NCBI RefSeq assembly: GCF_003369915.1
Contig: NW_022881614.1
Location: forward strand, 36,439,842-36,503,841
From: Drosophila miranda
Lineage: Eukaryota; Arthropoda; Insecta; Diptera; Drosophilidae
Length of the DNA: 64,000 nt
Direction of reading: 5' to 3'
Numbering within the stretch: the first letter of the stretch is position 1; every line of letters starts with the position of its first letter. The notes under the pieces were generated by a model. That model saw only the letters and a list, made by a program, of their open reading frames with translations, was not told the DNA's origin and searched no databases. The position numbers were made by a program, and so were the translations under genes. Positions 35,037 through 46,626 of this stretch are shown here, piece after piece.

Positions 35037-36068
35037 ATGATTTGTGGCCGACCCGTGCCCGTGCGGCTGCTGTTGCCACAGTTGCAGCCATCCCGATGGA
35101 AGCATTTGATGCCGGAACCCAGATCGCACTTGCTGCAGAAGGCGGACAAGAACTGTGGCCCTCCCAAGCCGAAAGCCGACAAAAAGCCACCGGGATGCAC
35201 AAGCTACAAGAAGGACCCCTGCGATGAATCTTCTGTGGCCCCGAAAATGGAGAAGGATTGCCAGGCGAAGCCATCAAATACGAGGCTCGACAGGAGGCGC
35301 AAGTATTTGGCGGAGATGGAGAAAAAGAAGGCGAAGAAAGAGCCGCCGAAGGAGCCGAATCATTGTGCCAAGCCGAAGGAGGAGAAGGCTTGGAAGGAGA
35401 GTGCCTGCGGCCAGGCGAAGCTTAAGGCTTCGAAGGAGAGTGCCTGCGGCCAGACAGAGTCTAAGGCTTCGAAGAAGGACTCCTGCAGCAAGCCGGAACC
35501 GAAAGCTTCTAAGGAGAGTGCCTGCGGCAAGGCAGAACCTAAGGCTTCGAAGAATGACTCCTGCGGCCAGGGGAAGGAGAACAAATCTTCAAAGAAGGAC
35601 CCCTGTGCCGTATACCAAAACTTCTTGGACGATGGCAAGGGGAAAAAGAGCAAACAAACTCAAGAACCAACCAGCGGGAAATCGGTGGCCAACAAATCTC
35701 CAGCGCCAACCTGTGAGACGGCGGCGGACAAAATGGCGACGTTGCAACAACAACAACAACCCGAGAGCCAGATCGCCAAAGGGGCGCCGTCAGCCAACGA
35801 AATAAGACAGCCAGTGGACTGGAATGCCATGGAAAGCCTCTTGAGCTGCATGGTAACCGGCGTGAAGGTGGCCTGCGTCACCTACGAGAAGCGGAAAATC
35901 TTCGATAAATTGGCGGCGGCACGCGACAGAAGGCTGGACCATGAAGAAGCAGCACAAAACATGAAATGTGCAGCCGGTGCCGCCAAGAACATGCCACCCG
36001 ATGCCGATCCACGGGCTACGAAGTGTCCAGAAACTGAGGGAAAGGGAGAAGATTCGCGGGACCATTAA
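35037..36068 (+). CDS. Cys/Lys-rich repeat protein, unknown function
   Basis: An uninterrupted 343-codon frame from ATG at 35037. Residues near 120-195 form five or six imperfect repeats of about 13 residues with the pattern (K/N)xSCG....KASK, each carrying one Cys in an ACG or SCG context. The rest is Lys/Glu-rich, with dispersed Cys, a short poly-Gln run and a C-terminal segment (WNAMESLLSCMVTGVKVACV) that is the least repetitive part. No signal peptide or membrane segment is seen. It is divergent from the coiled-coil gene and shares its Lys/Cys-rich character, so the two may belong together. Drosophila has families of small Cys/Lys-rich testis proteins of this general look, but I cannot name an orthologue. 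The start could be further downstream; the first 35 residues look less natural than the rest. Confidence 0.6.
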   Translation: MICGRPVPVRLLLPQLQPSRWKHLMPEPRSHLLQKADKNCGPPKPKADKKPPGCTSYKKDPCDESSVAPKMEKDCQAKPSNTRLDRRRKYLAEMEKKKAKKEPPKEPNHCAKPKEEKAWKESACGQAKLKASKESACGQTESKASKKDSCSKPEPKASKESACGKAEPKASKNDSCGQGKENKSSKKDPCAVYQNFLDDGKGKKSKQTQEPTSGKSVANKSPAPTCETAADKMATLQQQQQPESQIAKGAPSANEIRQPVDWNAMESLLSCMVTGVKVACVTYEKRKIFDKLAAARDRRLDHEEAAQNMKCAAGAAKNMPPDADPRATKCPETEGKGEDSRDH

Positions 36069-36515
36069 GAGTAGCAGCAAGAAAATGATGATCAGCAGAA
36101 GAAGCAGAGGAACGTTGATACAAAGGACGAAGCAGTGCAACAATAAGCAGTTCAAATGAGTAGAGGCATATGCATAGCTCGGAGTCAGTGCAAGCAGTGC
36201 AAATAAACGACGCAGGGGAGCGTCAAAGCTGGCAAGGCATTGACAGTGGATGAGAAGATAAAGCAGTGCAAATGGCAGCTATTCAAAAGATCGCAAGAAG
36301 CAGCAGTGGAAAAGCACAGTTTAGAGTGCATAGAAAGCAGTTCAAAGTTCATGCAAGCACAAAGCAGCGTATATTCAAATAACAGCAGAAGATTGAGCAA
36401 ATAAGCAGTCCAAAGAGCATTAACAGGCAAAGCAGGGCAAAGCAGTGCACAGCAGCAGAGAAAACAACAAAAAGCCCCGTCGAAATCGAAAGCAGTGTAC
36501 ATTTTATAGGAGATA
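36069..36515. repeat. Non-coding stretch with AAGCAGTGCAAA-like quasi-repeats
   Basis: At least eight variants of AAGCAGT(G/T)CAAA lie between about 36129 and 36495, at irregular spacing. No coding capacity beyond a short tail. It may be the 3' UTR of the preceding gene. Confidence 0.6.
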
Positions 36516-37155
36516 GGTTAGGTTAGGTTAACCCGGACGGCCCTCAGCGGGGCCACGCATAGGCCAATATGGCCCTTAGTTATCCGGATGGGGGGGTGTA
36601 TGAACCGTCGCGGTAGTGTTAATGTGGTTTTAAAAGTCCCCGAGAATCGAGGTGTTTTTAGCATAGGCCAGCAGTTCCTGTGGCGTCCTTTTGGAGGCAT
36701 CTTCCAGTGATGCCAACACTGGGGCGCCCAGGTATCTTCTCCTTGCCCTTGAGAGAGCCGGACAGTTGCAGATGAGATGTTCCAGGGTTTCGATAGCCCC
36801 AGGTTCCTCACATTTCCTACAACTGTCTCTGTTGGTGATGCCTAGCTTTGCTGCATGTGCAGCAGCCAGACAGTGACCTGTTAGTATTCCCACTAGCAAT
36901 CTACAGTCCTTTCGTGGTAGGTGCAGTAGGTAGTGGCTAAGTTTCTCGTTGCGCTCCTTGCACATTTTCTTCGAGGTTCTGCAGGTGGTGGTACTCCTCC
37001 ACCTGCTATCAGTCTGTGATCTAGCCTGCTTCTCTAGATCGCCTTGCAGCGTTCTGAGGGAGACAGGCACGTTCTCGATTCTCCTATTCTCCAGCCCGAC
37101 GCCTTCCTTAGCTAGTACGTCCGCCGCTTCGTTTCCTTCGATGCCCTGGTGGCTG
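36516..37155 (-). mobile_element. 5'-truncated LOA/R1-type non-LTR retrotransposon
   Basis: Minus-strand frame from about 37150 to 36630. It starts in the end of an RNase H domain (HQGIEGNEAADVLAKEG) and continues through the C-terminal Cys/His motif (CRKCEEPG, then HLICNC) to ILGDF. The 3' end on the left is a run of AACCT repeats. A 7-bp target duplication GGAGATA flanks it (36509-36515 and 37156-37162). The RNase H points to the LOA clade, which includes obscura-group elements, but no family name can be fixed. Confidence 0.85.
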
Positions 37156-37381
37156 GGAGATAATCAATATCTAAATATATGGGCACTATCCGACTCCCAT
37201 TGGAATGGATAATCGATTGCCCGTCTCCAATAACTCATTGTTTTGGACATTTTAAAGCAAAACTTTAATGCTGGGAAAAGTCAGGGGGCCATCTGGCTCC
37301 TTCTACCACTACTATTGTTTGGGGCTAACAAATGCTCCGCTAAGTAGAGCTGGAGCACAAGCGGGGATAATGATGGGGAGT

Positions 37382-37441
<60 letters not shown>

Positions 37442-39764
37442 CTGGCAACAAACAATTGTCGTCACCGCTTGTCGGGTTTATTGTCATCCATCACGAGGGT
37501 GGGACAAGCCAAGGGCTCCGGTGCCCCGACAGTGGGGGTGTGGGGGCATGGTTTGTCTTGAAGCCACCACCCGACCGATTTGTGATCGCCATTGTCAGTG
37601 GCACCTAGCAAGCAGTCGGGGAGTCGGGAAAGCCAGCGAGTTTGCTCATTCACTGGATCCCCTATCCAGAATCCGTGGTCCTGCACTCATTTAGACATTC
37701 TGCTGCGCACTTGCCATTGCCTCTCCCTTTCTCCGTCTGTCGCTTTTTCCATTTGCTGCTGTGGCACAAGGATTTGTCAAGGGTAAAATACTCGAGGGCA
37801 GTCAGTCGACATTGTAGTCGTCGCCGTCATCCCAGTCGTTGCTTCATCATGATTACGTTTATGAGTATGTAGCGACAGTTGTTCCTCGTTTCTTTACTCT
37901 CCGCCACCCCCTCCCCCCACCACCCACAATATATTGTCATCATGGCTGCCTTTTCCCCCTCGACCGCCGCGTTGGCTATTGATTTTGCGCTAAGAAATGC
38001 CTTCGAATGCGGATCCTAAGTGCAGCAAGGTATGGCCATGGGCCCTCAGCAGCAGTGCGGTAGGGGGGCGGGGACTATGTGCCACATTAAAGAGCGGCCT
38101 CAAGGTTGTGTGCTCACAGATTATGAATCGGCTGTAAGGTGGAATTTCTGGCCACGATTTTCTCTGCTTTCGTTTTGGCTAATGGAAAAAATTCTACACA
38201 ATAAGCGGAACCAGGACACAGACACAGCTGTGGTTGCCAAAAAATTATATGCCGCTGCGGCCGGCGGTTTGTTAAACGAAAATCGTGTGGCTGTGGCTGT
38301 GGGAGCCACACCGAGGGAAAACTGGGTCAGTGCACGGAAAACTGTCACAGTGCCAGCAGACGAATTAAAGCCAACTTACCTAACTTACCTACAGTTTACA
38401 GCGCTGGGGGGGGAGGCCTCCCTCCACCGTCGGAAACCCCCCAACCAGCAGTTAAAGTTCGGGAAAACAAAAAGCAGAGATCCCTGCCGTGGGATGTTAC
38501 ATCGTCTCGAAGCACTTGAGAAAGTTTTGGCTTCACTTCCGATGGCTGCTGATTTCCCGAGAAGTAGAAAGCCCCACCTTGCCGCCTTACCCGGCCACGG
38601 GCTCCCTCATCATGAAAGGTTAATGACGGCTGCTGTCAGCGACGAAGGTCACTCCCACTCCCAGCCCACACGCTGCCAATGGCACTCTCCCATTCCCCAT
38701 TCCCCTGTCGCTGTCGCTGTCCTTTGTTGGGTCAAGCGTGCAGCAGGTAAAAGTTTCGTGTGCCACAGAAGAGAGAGAGACACCACCGTCCCGGTGCTAA
38801 ATAGCAGAGCTCGGCATGGACCCAGGGACCAGGGGGATTCCCGGGGCACAGTGGGGAAGCAGAGCGTAAAAGTTCAGTGAAACGAAACACGTTAATCGCC
38901 TCTGAGAGTCTGGCTGGCTGGAGAGAGAGAGAGAGAGAGGGAGAGAAACCAGAGTAAGCTCCAAGGAGCGCCGCTGTTAAATCTCGCGTTGAAAGTGAAA
39001 TTCCCGTCCGGGCCTTGGCAAGTTGGCAGCTCCCGTGTTCTGGCCTCGTTGGTTGTAATCAAATGATATCGTTGGCTTAGTTAAGTAGTAATAAACTGGA
39101 AAAACGCCGCCTCCAGGAGTAGTCCTCTCAATCACGGCGTTTCAGGTTGATATTAAGTTATTTAGGCTATTTAGGCGCCAAGGCCACCTTCCCCTTGGTC
39201 TGGTCATTAAAGCCAAATTACGGTATATTAAGTTACCTTTTAGTTGGGGCTGAAAATTTCCTTGTCCCTGTCTCCCTCTGTCGCTCGCTGTCTTTTTTTG
39301 GGGGGTATACAGTTTCAAAGGTCCCCAACGACCCCGCACAAAAAAGGAAAGTTCATTAAAGTTTCGCATTGATTTAGGTCCGAGTTTGCGGCCTCCAGCC
39401 AATAATCGGGATCTCAGAGCGGGCGACGCGGCGACTAATTAGCAGCCCCAACCCCAAAAGGCCATCCCATCCCCAGATTAAACCGAAGAGAGCGTTGCAC
39501 TCAACGATGAGAATGTTTTCCCCCAAGGAGGACACGCGAAAAGTACACCAAAAAGAATTATGTATCACTTCGTTGCGACTTACTTCCACTTAATTTATTT
39601 TCGGTTGCTTTTACAAAAGCCCAAAGAACGACAACAAACCAAGGCCAAGAGCCGACAAAAAGGCCAAAAGAATGAATCGCAAATACTGTTTGTGTGTGTG
39701 TGTGTGTGTGCCCCACAGTTGGTCAATAAAGTCGGCGCACAGCAAACAGAGGAATACAAATGAG
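37156..39764. other. Non-coding DNA with microsatellites
   Basis: No recognisable gene. It contains a GA-rich microsatellite (37379-37438), a second short GA run near 38921-38944, and a (TG)n run (39691-39710). An 861-base open frame (38020-38880) has no coding-like composition and was rejected. Confidence 0.6.
37379..37438. repeat. (GA)n microsatellite
   Basis: About 60 bases of near-perfect GA repeat with one GGG interruption. Confidence 0.95.
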
Positions 39765-40100
39765 CATAGGGGTATATTCGATTTGTGGTGACGTCCAGAA
39801 GGAAGCGTTTCCGACCCCATAAAGTGTATACATATATATTCTTGATCAGCATCACTAGCCAAGTCGATTGAGCCCTGACTGTCCGTCCGTCCCTATGAGC
39901 GCCTAGTGCTCAGAGACTATTAAGGCTAGAGCAACCAAATTTGGTCTTCACGCTCCAGTTAGATCTCACTATTGCCCGTGTACTTCCAAATTTCGAACGA
40001 CCCTCTTCCGCCCCCACAAAGGACGAAGATCTGTGGCTTCCACAAGGAAAAGGTTTCTACCAGATTGCTGAATCTGGATCAGATCGGATCATTTTTATAG
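39765..40100 (-). mobile_element. DINE-1/ISY-like repeat fragment
   Basis: Contains the block GGAAGCGTTTCCGACC, ATATATATTCTTGATCAG and CGATTGAGCC, then TAGAGCAACCAAATTTGGT. It matches, in opposite orientation, the repeats at 45656-46626 and later. Family assignment is from memory of the INE-1/DINE-1 core. Confidence 0.7.
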
Positions 40101-41397
40101 CCGAAACGCAGCGCCCGACGACACGTTCAGAAATGTTCAGACACGTTATCTCTCTCTCTGGTTTCTGTCGTATAACAACAGAAAAAACAACATTCACCTT
40201 TCATTTCATCGAACTTGTACCAACTTGTACGAACTACTTCGTCGAATTTGTTGTGTTCGACGAAAATTCGCCTCTGGACGGCCCTGATCGAAACAAATTC
40301 TTTGTTTGACAGTTTAGAATGCTCCTGCAAATATGTTCGATAGTTTAAACAAATTTTTAAGACGGAACATTATGACTTTCCGCTAGCATTTTGCTATGTT
40401 CGTTGTGATGTTCGATACTGTAGCAAGGAAATACTTATTACGACAGTCGATTAGTATTTAGATAACAAAGATACAGTATATAAGTACTGTATGGCTAGTG
40501 GAAATACCAATGGTCATTTATCGTATAAGAATCATCGATACGAGAGAGATGCTGGCCACATTCTAAATGGCGATCACGAGAGACGTTACAGAAGAGTTAT
40601 CATAAATCAACGGGTTTGTGTTTGCGTATAGATACAGTTCACCCACACAGCGATATTAGTGAGCACAATCCCCGGGTTTGGACGGCCTACAATACCAATG
40701 TTCGTGAGCGTTCATTCGTTCTTTTAGATCCTTCGTTTTTGTTCAAATACCGAAAAAACACCGAAAGATGGATACAAATGAACGATTAAGATAAACTTAT
40801 TCATTTTATTTAGTCCAGTGAATGCAGTTCTTTGATGAACGACCCAACACTAGTAAAGGAATTAATGGGAAAAGGGGGATATCCGCTTGTACGCGATATT
40901 TATTGGGAATTCTCTAGCTCTATTGATTATCTCTCGGATTCCGATACTCTCAATAATTTCAACAAAACACCATTAAACAATCAATCAATCAAGTGAAGGG
41001 ATTCCTCCTCTATATTGCTGTAGCCCGAGAACGTCTTGGGCAGGCAGTCGAAATTATGTAATAAGAGACAGAAAGAGAGAGGGAGGGAGAAAGTGTCGGT
41101 TGATGCACTGCCTTCGAGGCATCAAATCGAGTGAAAGATGATAATAATTGCATTGCATTTGAAATGCGAGTGTTTGTGGCATGCATCGTCATCTGATTGT
41201 CCATTTAATGGCCTTAACTATGCATTTGTTTGTTTGATGTGGGGCCAAAGGCCAGGCAAATATTGTGAAGCCCTGCATTTGAAAAACCAAACAAAAAAGT
41301 GCCATCTCTATGGAGAATCCTTTGTGGCCCAAAGATAACTGCCGCTAGAGCAGTGCACAAACTTCACAAGCCCACTGTTTGCCATGTTGGAGTGTAA
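40101..41397. other. Non-coding DNA
   Basis: AT-rich; only short open frames. A TTCG-rich stretch (40190-40350) is the one visible compositional feature. No gene seen. Confidence 0.5.
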
Positions 41398-42145
41398 TTT
41401 TTATACCCGATACTCAAAATGAGTATTGGGGTATATTATATTTGTGGTAAATGTGGATGTGTGTAACTATAAGAGCTAGAGCAACGATGTTTTGGATCCA
41501 GACTTCTGTGATATGTCACTGCTACAAAAATATTTCAAAACTTCGCCCCGCCCACTTCCGGCCCCACAAAGGACGAAAATCTGTGGCATCCACAATTTTA
41601 AAGATATGAGAAAACCAAAAACGTAGAATCGTAGAGAATGACCATATCTTTAAGACTGCGGAATCTAAATTGGATCGTATTATTATTATAGCCAGCATCA
41701 AGAAAACAATTTCATTTCTTCTCGCCCTGTCTCTCTCTAACACACACGTAACATAGGCGGCTTTGCTTAGAGTAAAACATTAGCGCCTAGATCTCAGAGA
41801 CTATAAAAGCTAGAGCAACCAAATTTGGTATCCACACTCCTAATATATCGGACCGAGACGAGTTTGTTTCAAAATTTCGCCACACCCCCTTCCGCCCCCG
41901 CAAAGGACGAAAATCTGTCGATATTCAAAAATCTCAGAGACTATTAAGGCTAGAGTAACCAAATTTGGTATCCGCACTTCTGTTAGATCTTACTATAAAA
42001 CGTGTATCTCAAAATTTCGCCCCACCCCCTTCCGCCCACACAAAGGACGAAAATCTGTTGCATCCACAATATTGCACATTCGAGAAAACTAAAAACGCAG
42101 AATCATAGATAATGACCATATCTATCAGATTGCTGAATCAGGCAG
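41398..42145 (-). mobile_element. DINE-1/ISY-like repeat
   Basis: Begins with TATACCCGATACTCAAAATG and carries two or three tandem blocks of CAAATTTGGT...CACAAAGGACGAAAATCTGT, the subunit structure seen in the other copies. Truncated relative to 61041-62116. Confidence 0.75.
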
Positions 42146-42832
42146 CAGTAGAGGCAGCATTCTGCTTCTTTCAATTTGTTGGCCTTCACACCTTTTGCTA
42201 GTTTGTTGCTGCCTCCCCTCCCAATTGGCAGCCTCCATCCACTCCATGCACTCTATAGACTCCAAGCACTTTCCCGTTTCCATTTCCACGTGAAATTCAA
42301 CTTCGGAAAACGCCTTTCGAGTGCCCGCCGCATTAATTCCCAGGTGTGCAACTTAGTGTGCGGCCAGAGGACGCCTGGCACCCCCACCGCCCACCCCCTC
42401 GGCTGTGACCACATGGCAGGGGCAGACCACAAAGCTACAAGAGGGTCTAAAAACGGAACGTTGCGAAATTCTAAACGGAAGTTGGAGTTTTATGCCCTTT
42501 TTGGCTTTTATTGTTAGCTGCGTTTCCGCCTTTCGTGTTTTTGGGGGCACGCTTTCCGCACTCCGCTCCACCGTATGCCTGGCACATTTCCGGCCAAAGC
42601 CGGACCCCACTCTTAAAGCAGTGGCAACATTTTTCAATTTACCAAAACTCGTGCCAACTAAAACTTTGAGCAGAACTTTGGCCAGCAGCAACTTTTCAAT
42701 GGACTACATTTGCTATTCCATGTTAAACAGCAAAAAGAAACAAAGAATAAGGCCAAGAACAGCAGAGGACGATGGCCAGGAGGACGATGGCCAGGAGGTG
42801 GAGGAGGGAGAACTATAGACAGCGAAGTGGCG
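42146..42832. other. Non-coding DNA
   Basis: No recognisable gene. A 15-bp repeat (GAGGACGATGGCCAG, two copies) lies at about 42766-42800. Confidence 0.5.
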
Positions 42833-43863
42833 CCGCGCCGGCTTGCTGTTGAGAACCGCGGCGAGGGTGGCGGCAAGATATTACTGGCCAGGGATGTACA
42901 GGGACGTGAGGGCCTACGTGCGGAAGTGCGAACTATGTCTTCGTTTTAAGCCAAGTCAGCTACAAGCGGCAGGAGAAATGTTGACACAGGTGCCGGAAGA
43001 ACCATGGGCAACGGTATGCGCGGACTTTGTGGGTCCTCTGCCGAGGTCGAAGCATGGGAACTCGATGCTGTTGGTGCTAGTGGATCGATTCTCAAAGTGG
43101 ACCGAGTGGTGCCGCTGAGGAAGGCCACAGCCGAGGCCCTAATAAAAGCCTGTCGAGAGCGCATCATAGCCCGTTTTGGGGCGCCCAAAGTCTTCATTAC
43201 GGACAATGGGGTGCAGTTTGCAAGCAGGGCATTTAAAAGATTCCTGGAGCAGCTAGGAGTTCGCCACCAGTTTACGGCGCCATACACGCCGCAAGAGAAT
43301 CCGACAGAGCGAACGAACAGAACGGTAAAGACCATGATAGCTCAGTTCACCGAGGGTGATCAAAGGTGTTGGGACGAAAAATGGCTGGAGCTAATGCTGG
43401 CCATGAATTCGGGAGTGTCGGATACAACGGGATATTCACCGCCGTTCGTGGTGCAAGGAAGGGAACCCCGGCTGCCAAAGGCCCTATATGCCGAGGAGAC
43501 GGTAGGCACGGGACAAGGCACAGAGACGCCGGATGAAAATGCGAAGAAATTAAAGGAGCTGTTTCAGTTGGTTCGACGCAACTTGGAAAGGGCAGCCCAG
43601 GATCAGGCCAGGCATTACAACCTGAGAAGAAGACCGTGGAGACCAAAGTGGAAGAGGTCGTGTGGGCCAAACAGCACCACCTTTCCAATGCAGCGGAGGG
43701 ATTCGCCGCGAAGCTGGCACCAAGGTACGATGGGCCATACCAGATAGAGGACTTTATATCCCCAGTTATCTGCAACCTAAGAAAGGAGGGCGACAGGAAG
43801 AAGAGAACGGCACACATTCGAGATCTGAAACCCCAACCCGAGGAGCGAGAGACACAGGGGTGA
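42833..43863 (+). pseudogene. Ty3/Gypsy integrase fragment (element C), frameshifted
   Basis: A zinc-domain remnant (YYWPGMYRDV, CELCLRF) is followed by the core: Asp in CADFVGPLPRSKHG and, after a 1-base loss near 43109, Asp in FITDNGVQF and Glu in PTERTNRT. A second shift near 43632 moves the C-terminal domain (EEVVWAKQHHLSNA, APRYDGPYQI) into the frame ending at 43863. It is a third Gypsy family here, distinct from both the 568-11140 element and element B. Confidence 0.88.
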
Positions 43864-44700
43864 AGGGGAATGGCTGTAATGGGTCGCCCTAAAGGGTCAC
43901 GCAGGACCAGGAACGGTAGAGTGCCACGCAGGACACTGGGGAAGGGTGCCGCGCAGGACACGCACGAGACTCGTCAGCACGCAGGGTGATGGACTTGTGC
44001 ACTTGGATTAAAAAAAAAGGGGAACAGGAAGACCGTGGTTGGAGAAATCTGAAAAAAAAGAGAAAATTAGTAGGAATAAAGAAAAATAAAACGAGAAGAG
44101 GAAAAGCTCAGCAAACCTGAACAGGAAACGCGTCACCCAAAGCTGGGAGGCGAATCCGGGGTCGGGGAGGGTAATCTCAGACAGCGGATGACCAGGAAAA
44201 AACCCAGGGACCAGGCTCACGCCTCAACGCGGACTCACAGGGCAACTACGAGCGTCGGGCCGGAACGACGGGTGCCGCTCATGCGTGGACTACCGGGCGA
44301 GGAGTCGGATGATCCTCGGGTCCGAGCCACTGTGTGAGGGAGACACCTGTCAAAAGAGTCCGGCCGGTGGCGCATAGGAGTTGCCCTGGGATGTGAGCCA
44401 AAGATTCCAGCCCGGGCGGAGGGTCGGAGGACCCATTGTTCACGAGCGGAATCGCGGCAAGCGGCCCGCATTGAGGGCAGAGGGCGAGCTGGAAAGGGAG
44501 AAAGGGTTGAGTAAAAGTCATCCGGGTCGGGAGAACTCACCCAGGCCAAGGAGGGTCCAAGCAGCACGGGATGAAGAAGACAGGTCGACGGTAGCATGTA
44601 AGAATTAAATAGCAATTAAAATAAACAGAAATAAAGGGCTAAATAAAAATTGTGAATAAGCAAAAATAAAATGGGGGAATAAAAAGCAAAATAATCATAA
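43864..44700 (+). other. 3' region of element C, probably including LTR sequence
   Basis: Non-coding. It starts with four imperfect CACGCAGGAC motifs (about 43898-43986). An A-rich block (44008-44100) and a G-rich block follow. No matching second LTR is in the window, so LTR limits cannot be set. Confidence 0.4.
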
Positions 44701-44811
44701 GCGGGAAGGGGGTGGGTCCATCAAAGATGGAAAAGTGTTATCCATTAGCCAACAGAGAAACGCGACGAGAACACAACAGTATCCATCAAAGTCCATCGAA
44801 GATGGAAAACG

Positions 44812-45240
44812 TACTTGACGTACTCCACCTCGGTGCCCCGCTCGAAGACCACGCGGGCGTCCTCCACCTGGCCATTGGACTCGTAGAACTTGGCAAACTC
44901 CACCCGGAGGGTGTGCAGCTTTCCCACCGCCAGCTTGGGCTGGACTGTCTGCACGGCCTCGGTGTAGGTGTTGATGATCTCGTACAGGTTGACCCTCTTG
45001 TGCCACTCGTGAACGTTGTGCGGATTCTGGCGCAGCAGGACACTGTTCAGCAGCAGCAGACGCCTCTCCATGAGGTATTCGAAGCGCGACAGGCGCAGCT
45101 CCACATCGATGTCGTCCTCCTCGGTGGCCTCCTCGTTCTTGGCCACCTCCTCCATGCGCTTGTTCAACGACAGCTCCTCGAACTGCGCAAAGCTGGCCTC
45201 GCAAAAGGGCTCTGCTGCCCCAACAAAGGCCAAATAACTG
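44812..45240 (-). pseudogene. fand: fandango (Syf1/XAB2) central fragment
   Basis: Minus-strand frame with HAT repeats of the spliceosomal NTC factor Syf1: KRMEEVAKNEEATEEDDIDV, LLLNSVLLRQNPHNVHEWHK, INTYTEAVQT, FAKFYESNGQVEDARVVFER. It aligns with 59280-59690 but lacks 6 codons after NLYE. At 44812 it is cut after EYVK and fused to foreign sequence. The N-terminal third and the C-terminal half of the protein are absent. The open frame continues through non-homologous flank (44745-45341), which is not coding evidence. Confidence 0.88.
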
Positions 45241-45655
45241 TGGACCAGGGGGGGCAAGGGGACAATAGAAGCCAAAAGATTGACAGAGGCGAGTGAATTC
45301 CGTAAATTTATATAAACGATATTGCGGTTCACATTTTGCACTTTCGCTCAATTAACTCAACTAATTGACATTTGAAAATACATGCGGTGAAAGGAAGTAC
45401 ATATGTACACATGTATGTACATGTGGGTCCGTAAAGGACAACAGCAGGAGATAATTATAAGTGCAGGAATTTTAATTCAACCTTCAACCTCAGCCTTTGC
45501 ATGGCTCTGGAGCTCGAAAGTGATTTACAAAAGAAGCACTTTAGTCGGAAACATAAACATTCATTCCCCACCTCTTCACAGCACTTGACCAGAAACAACA
45601 GCAACAACAACGAGGGGGAACGTTGTGAGTTGCTGCGGACACCGCAACTCTACAG
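45241..45655. other. fandango upstream spacer, copy 1
   Basis: Nearly identical to 59691-60139. Non-coding; it contains a short TACATATGTACACATGTA near-palindrome at about 45400. Confidence 0.6.
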
Positions 45656-46626
45656 TTATACCCGATACTAAGTCAGTATGGCTCTCCTCCGGCAGACGCC
45701 GCTAATATTGAACACGACAAAGAGTGCGTGCGAGAGAGACAGAAAATCAGTCTGAGCGTGACGTCGGGCGCTGCGTAGCCACTGCAAATTGATTTGTTCC
45801 TATTGGCTATAAAAATAATCTGATCTGATCCAGATTCAGCAGTCTGATAGATATGGTCATTATCTATTATTCTGCGTTTTTTAGTTTTCTCGAATCTTCA
45901 ATATTGTGGATGCAACAGATTTTCGTCCTTTGTGTGTGCGGAAGGAGGTGGGGCGAAATTTTGAGATATACGTTTTATAGTGAGATCTAACAGGAGTGCG
46001 GATACTAAATTTGGTTTCTCTAGCGTTAATAGTCTCTGAGATTTGTGGATGCCACAGATTTTCGTCCTTTGCGGGGGCGGAAGGGGGTGTGGCGAAATTT
46101 TGACACAAAACGGTCAAGGTCCGATATCACAGGAGTGTGGATACCAAATTTGGTTGCTCTGGCTCTTATAGGTTCTGAGATCCTTGAACTCATATTTTGC
46201 AATTGGCAAAACCGACCATGAAACCTGTGTTAGAGAGAGACAGAGCGAGAAAGAATGAAATTGTTTTCTTGATTCTGGCTATAATAATTATACGATCTGG
46301 TTCAGATTTTGCACTCTAGAAGATATAGTCATCTTCTACGATTCTGCGTTTTTGGTTTTCTCGTATCGTCGAAATTGTGGATGCCACAGATTTTCGCTCT
46401 TTGTGGGGGCGGAAGTGGGCGGGGCAAAGTTTTGAAATTTTCTTGTAGCAGTGACATATCACAGAAGTGTGGATCCAAAACATCGTTGCTCTAGCTCTTA
46501 TTATCTTGAGCACTAGGCGCTGAAGGGGACGGACATACGGACAGACGGACGGACGGACAGACGGACAGACGGACGGACGGACAGACGGACAGACAGACAT
46601 GACTCAATCGACTCGGCTATTGATGC
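45656..46626 (+). mobile_element. DINE-1/ISY-like repeat, array copy 1
   Basis: Starts near TTATACCCGATACT. It carries three diverged tandem subunits, each with ATTGTGGATGC(A/C)ACAG, a TTTCG(T/C)CCTTTG-like motif and CAAATTTGGTT. It ends with a minisatellite of GACGGACA-type 4-8 bp repeats (46529-46595) and CATGACTCAATCGACTCGGC. The right part is cut: a deletion of about 450 bp relative to units 2 and 3 joins ATTGATGCT directly to TATTTTG near 46627. Confidence 0.75.

Noticed and set aside
36516-36540. AACCT/AGGTT repeat as telomeric sequence
   Set aside because: Only three units, and it is the 3' tail of the LOA-type insertion bounded by a target duplication; Drosophila telomeres do not use such repeats.
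38020-38880. An 861-base open frame on the plus strand
   Set aside because: Composition is irregular (runs of AVAVG, HSHSQ, PHSPVAVAV), there is no domain or repeat that looks selected, and other frames are also fairly open in this GC-rich stretch. Probably chance.
46529-46595. Regularly spaced short repeats resembling a CRISPR array
   Set aside because: Simple 4-8 bp minisatellite without unique spacers, in a eukaryotic transposon.
46316-46600. CPSVRPSVCPSVRPSV-like repeat peptide frames in the DINE-like repeats (also near 50220 and 54573)
   Set aside because: They arise from the GACGGACA minisatellite and are not genes.
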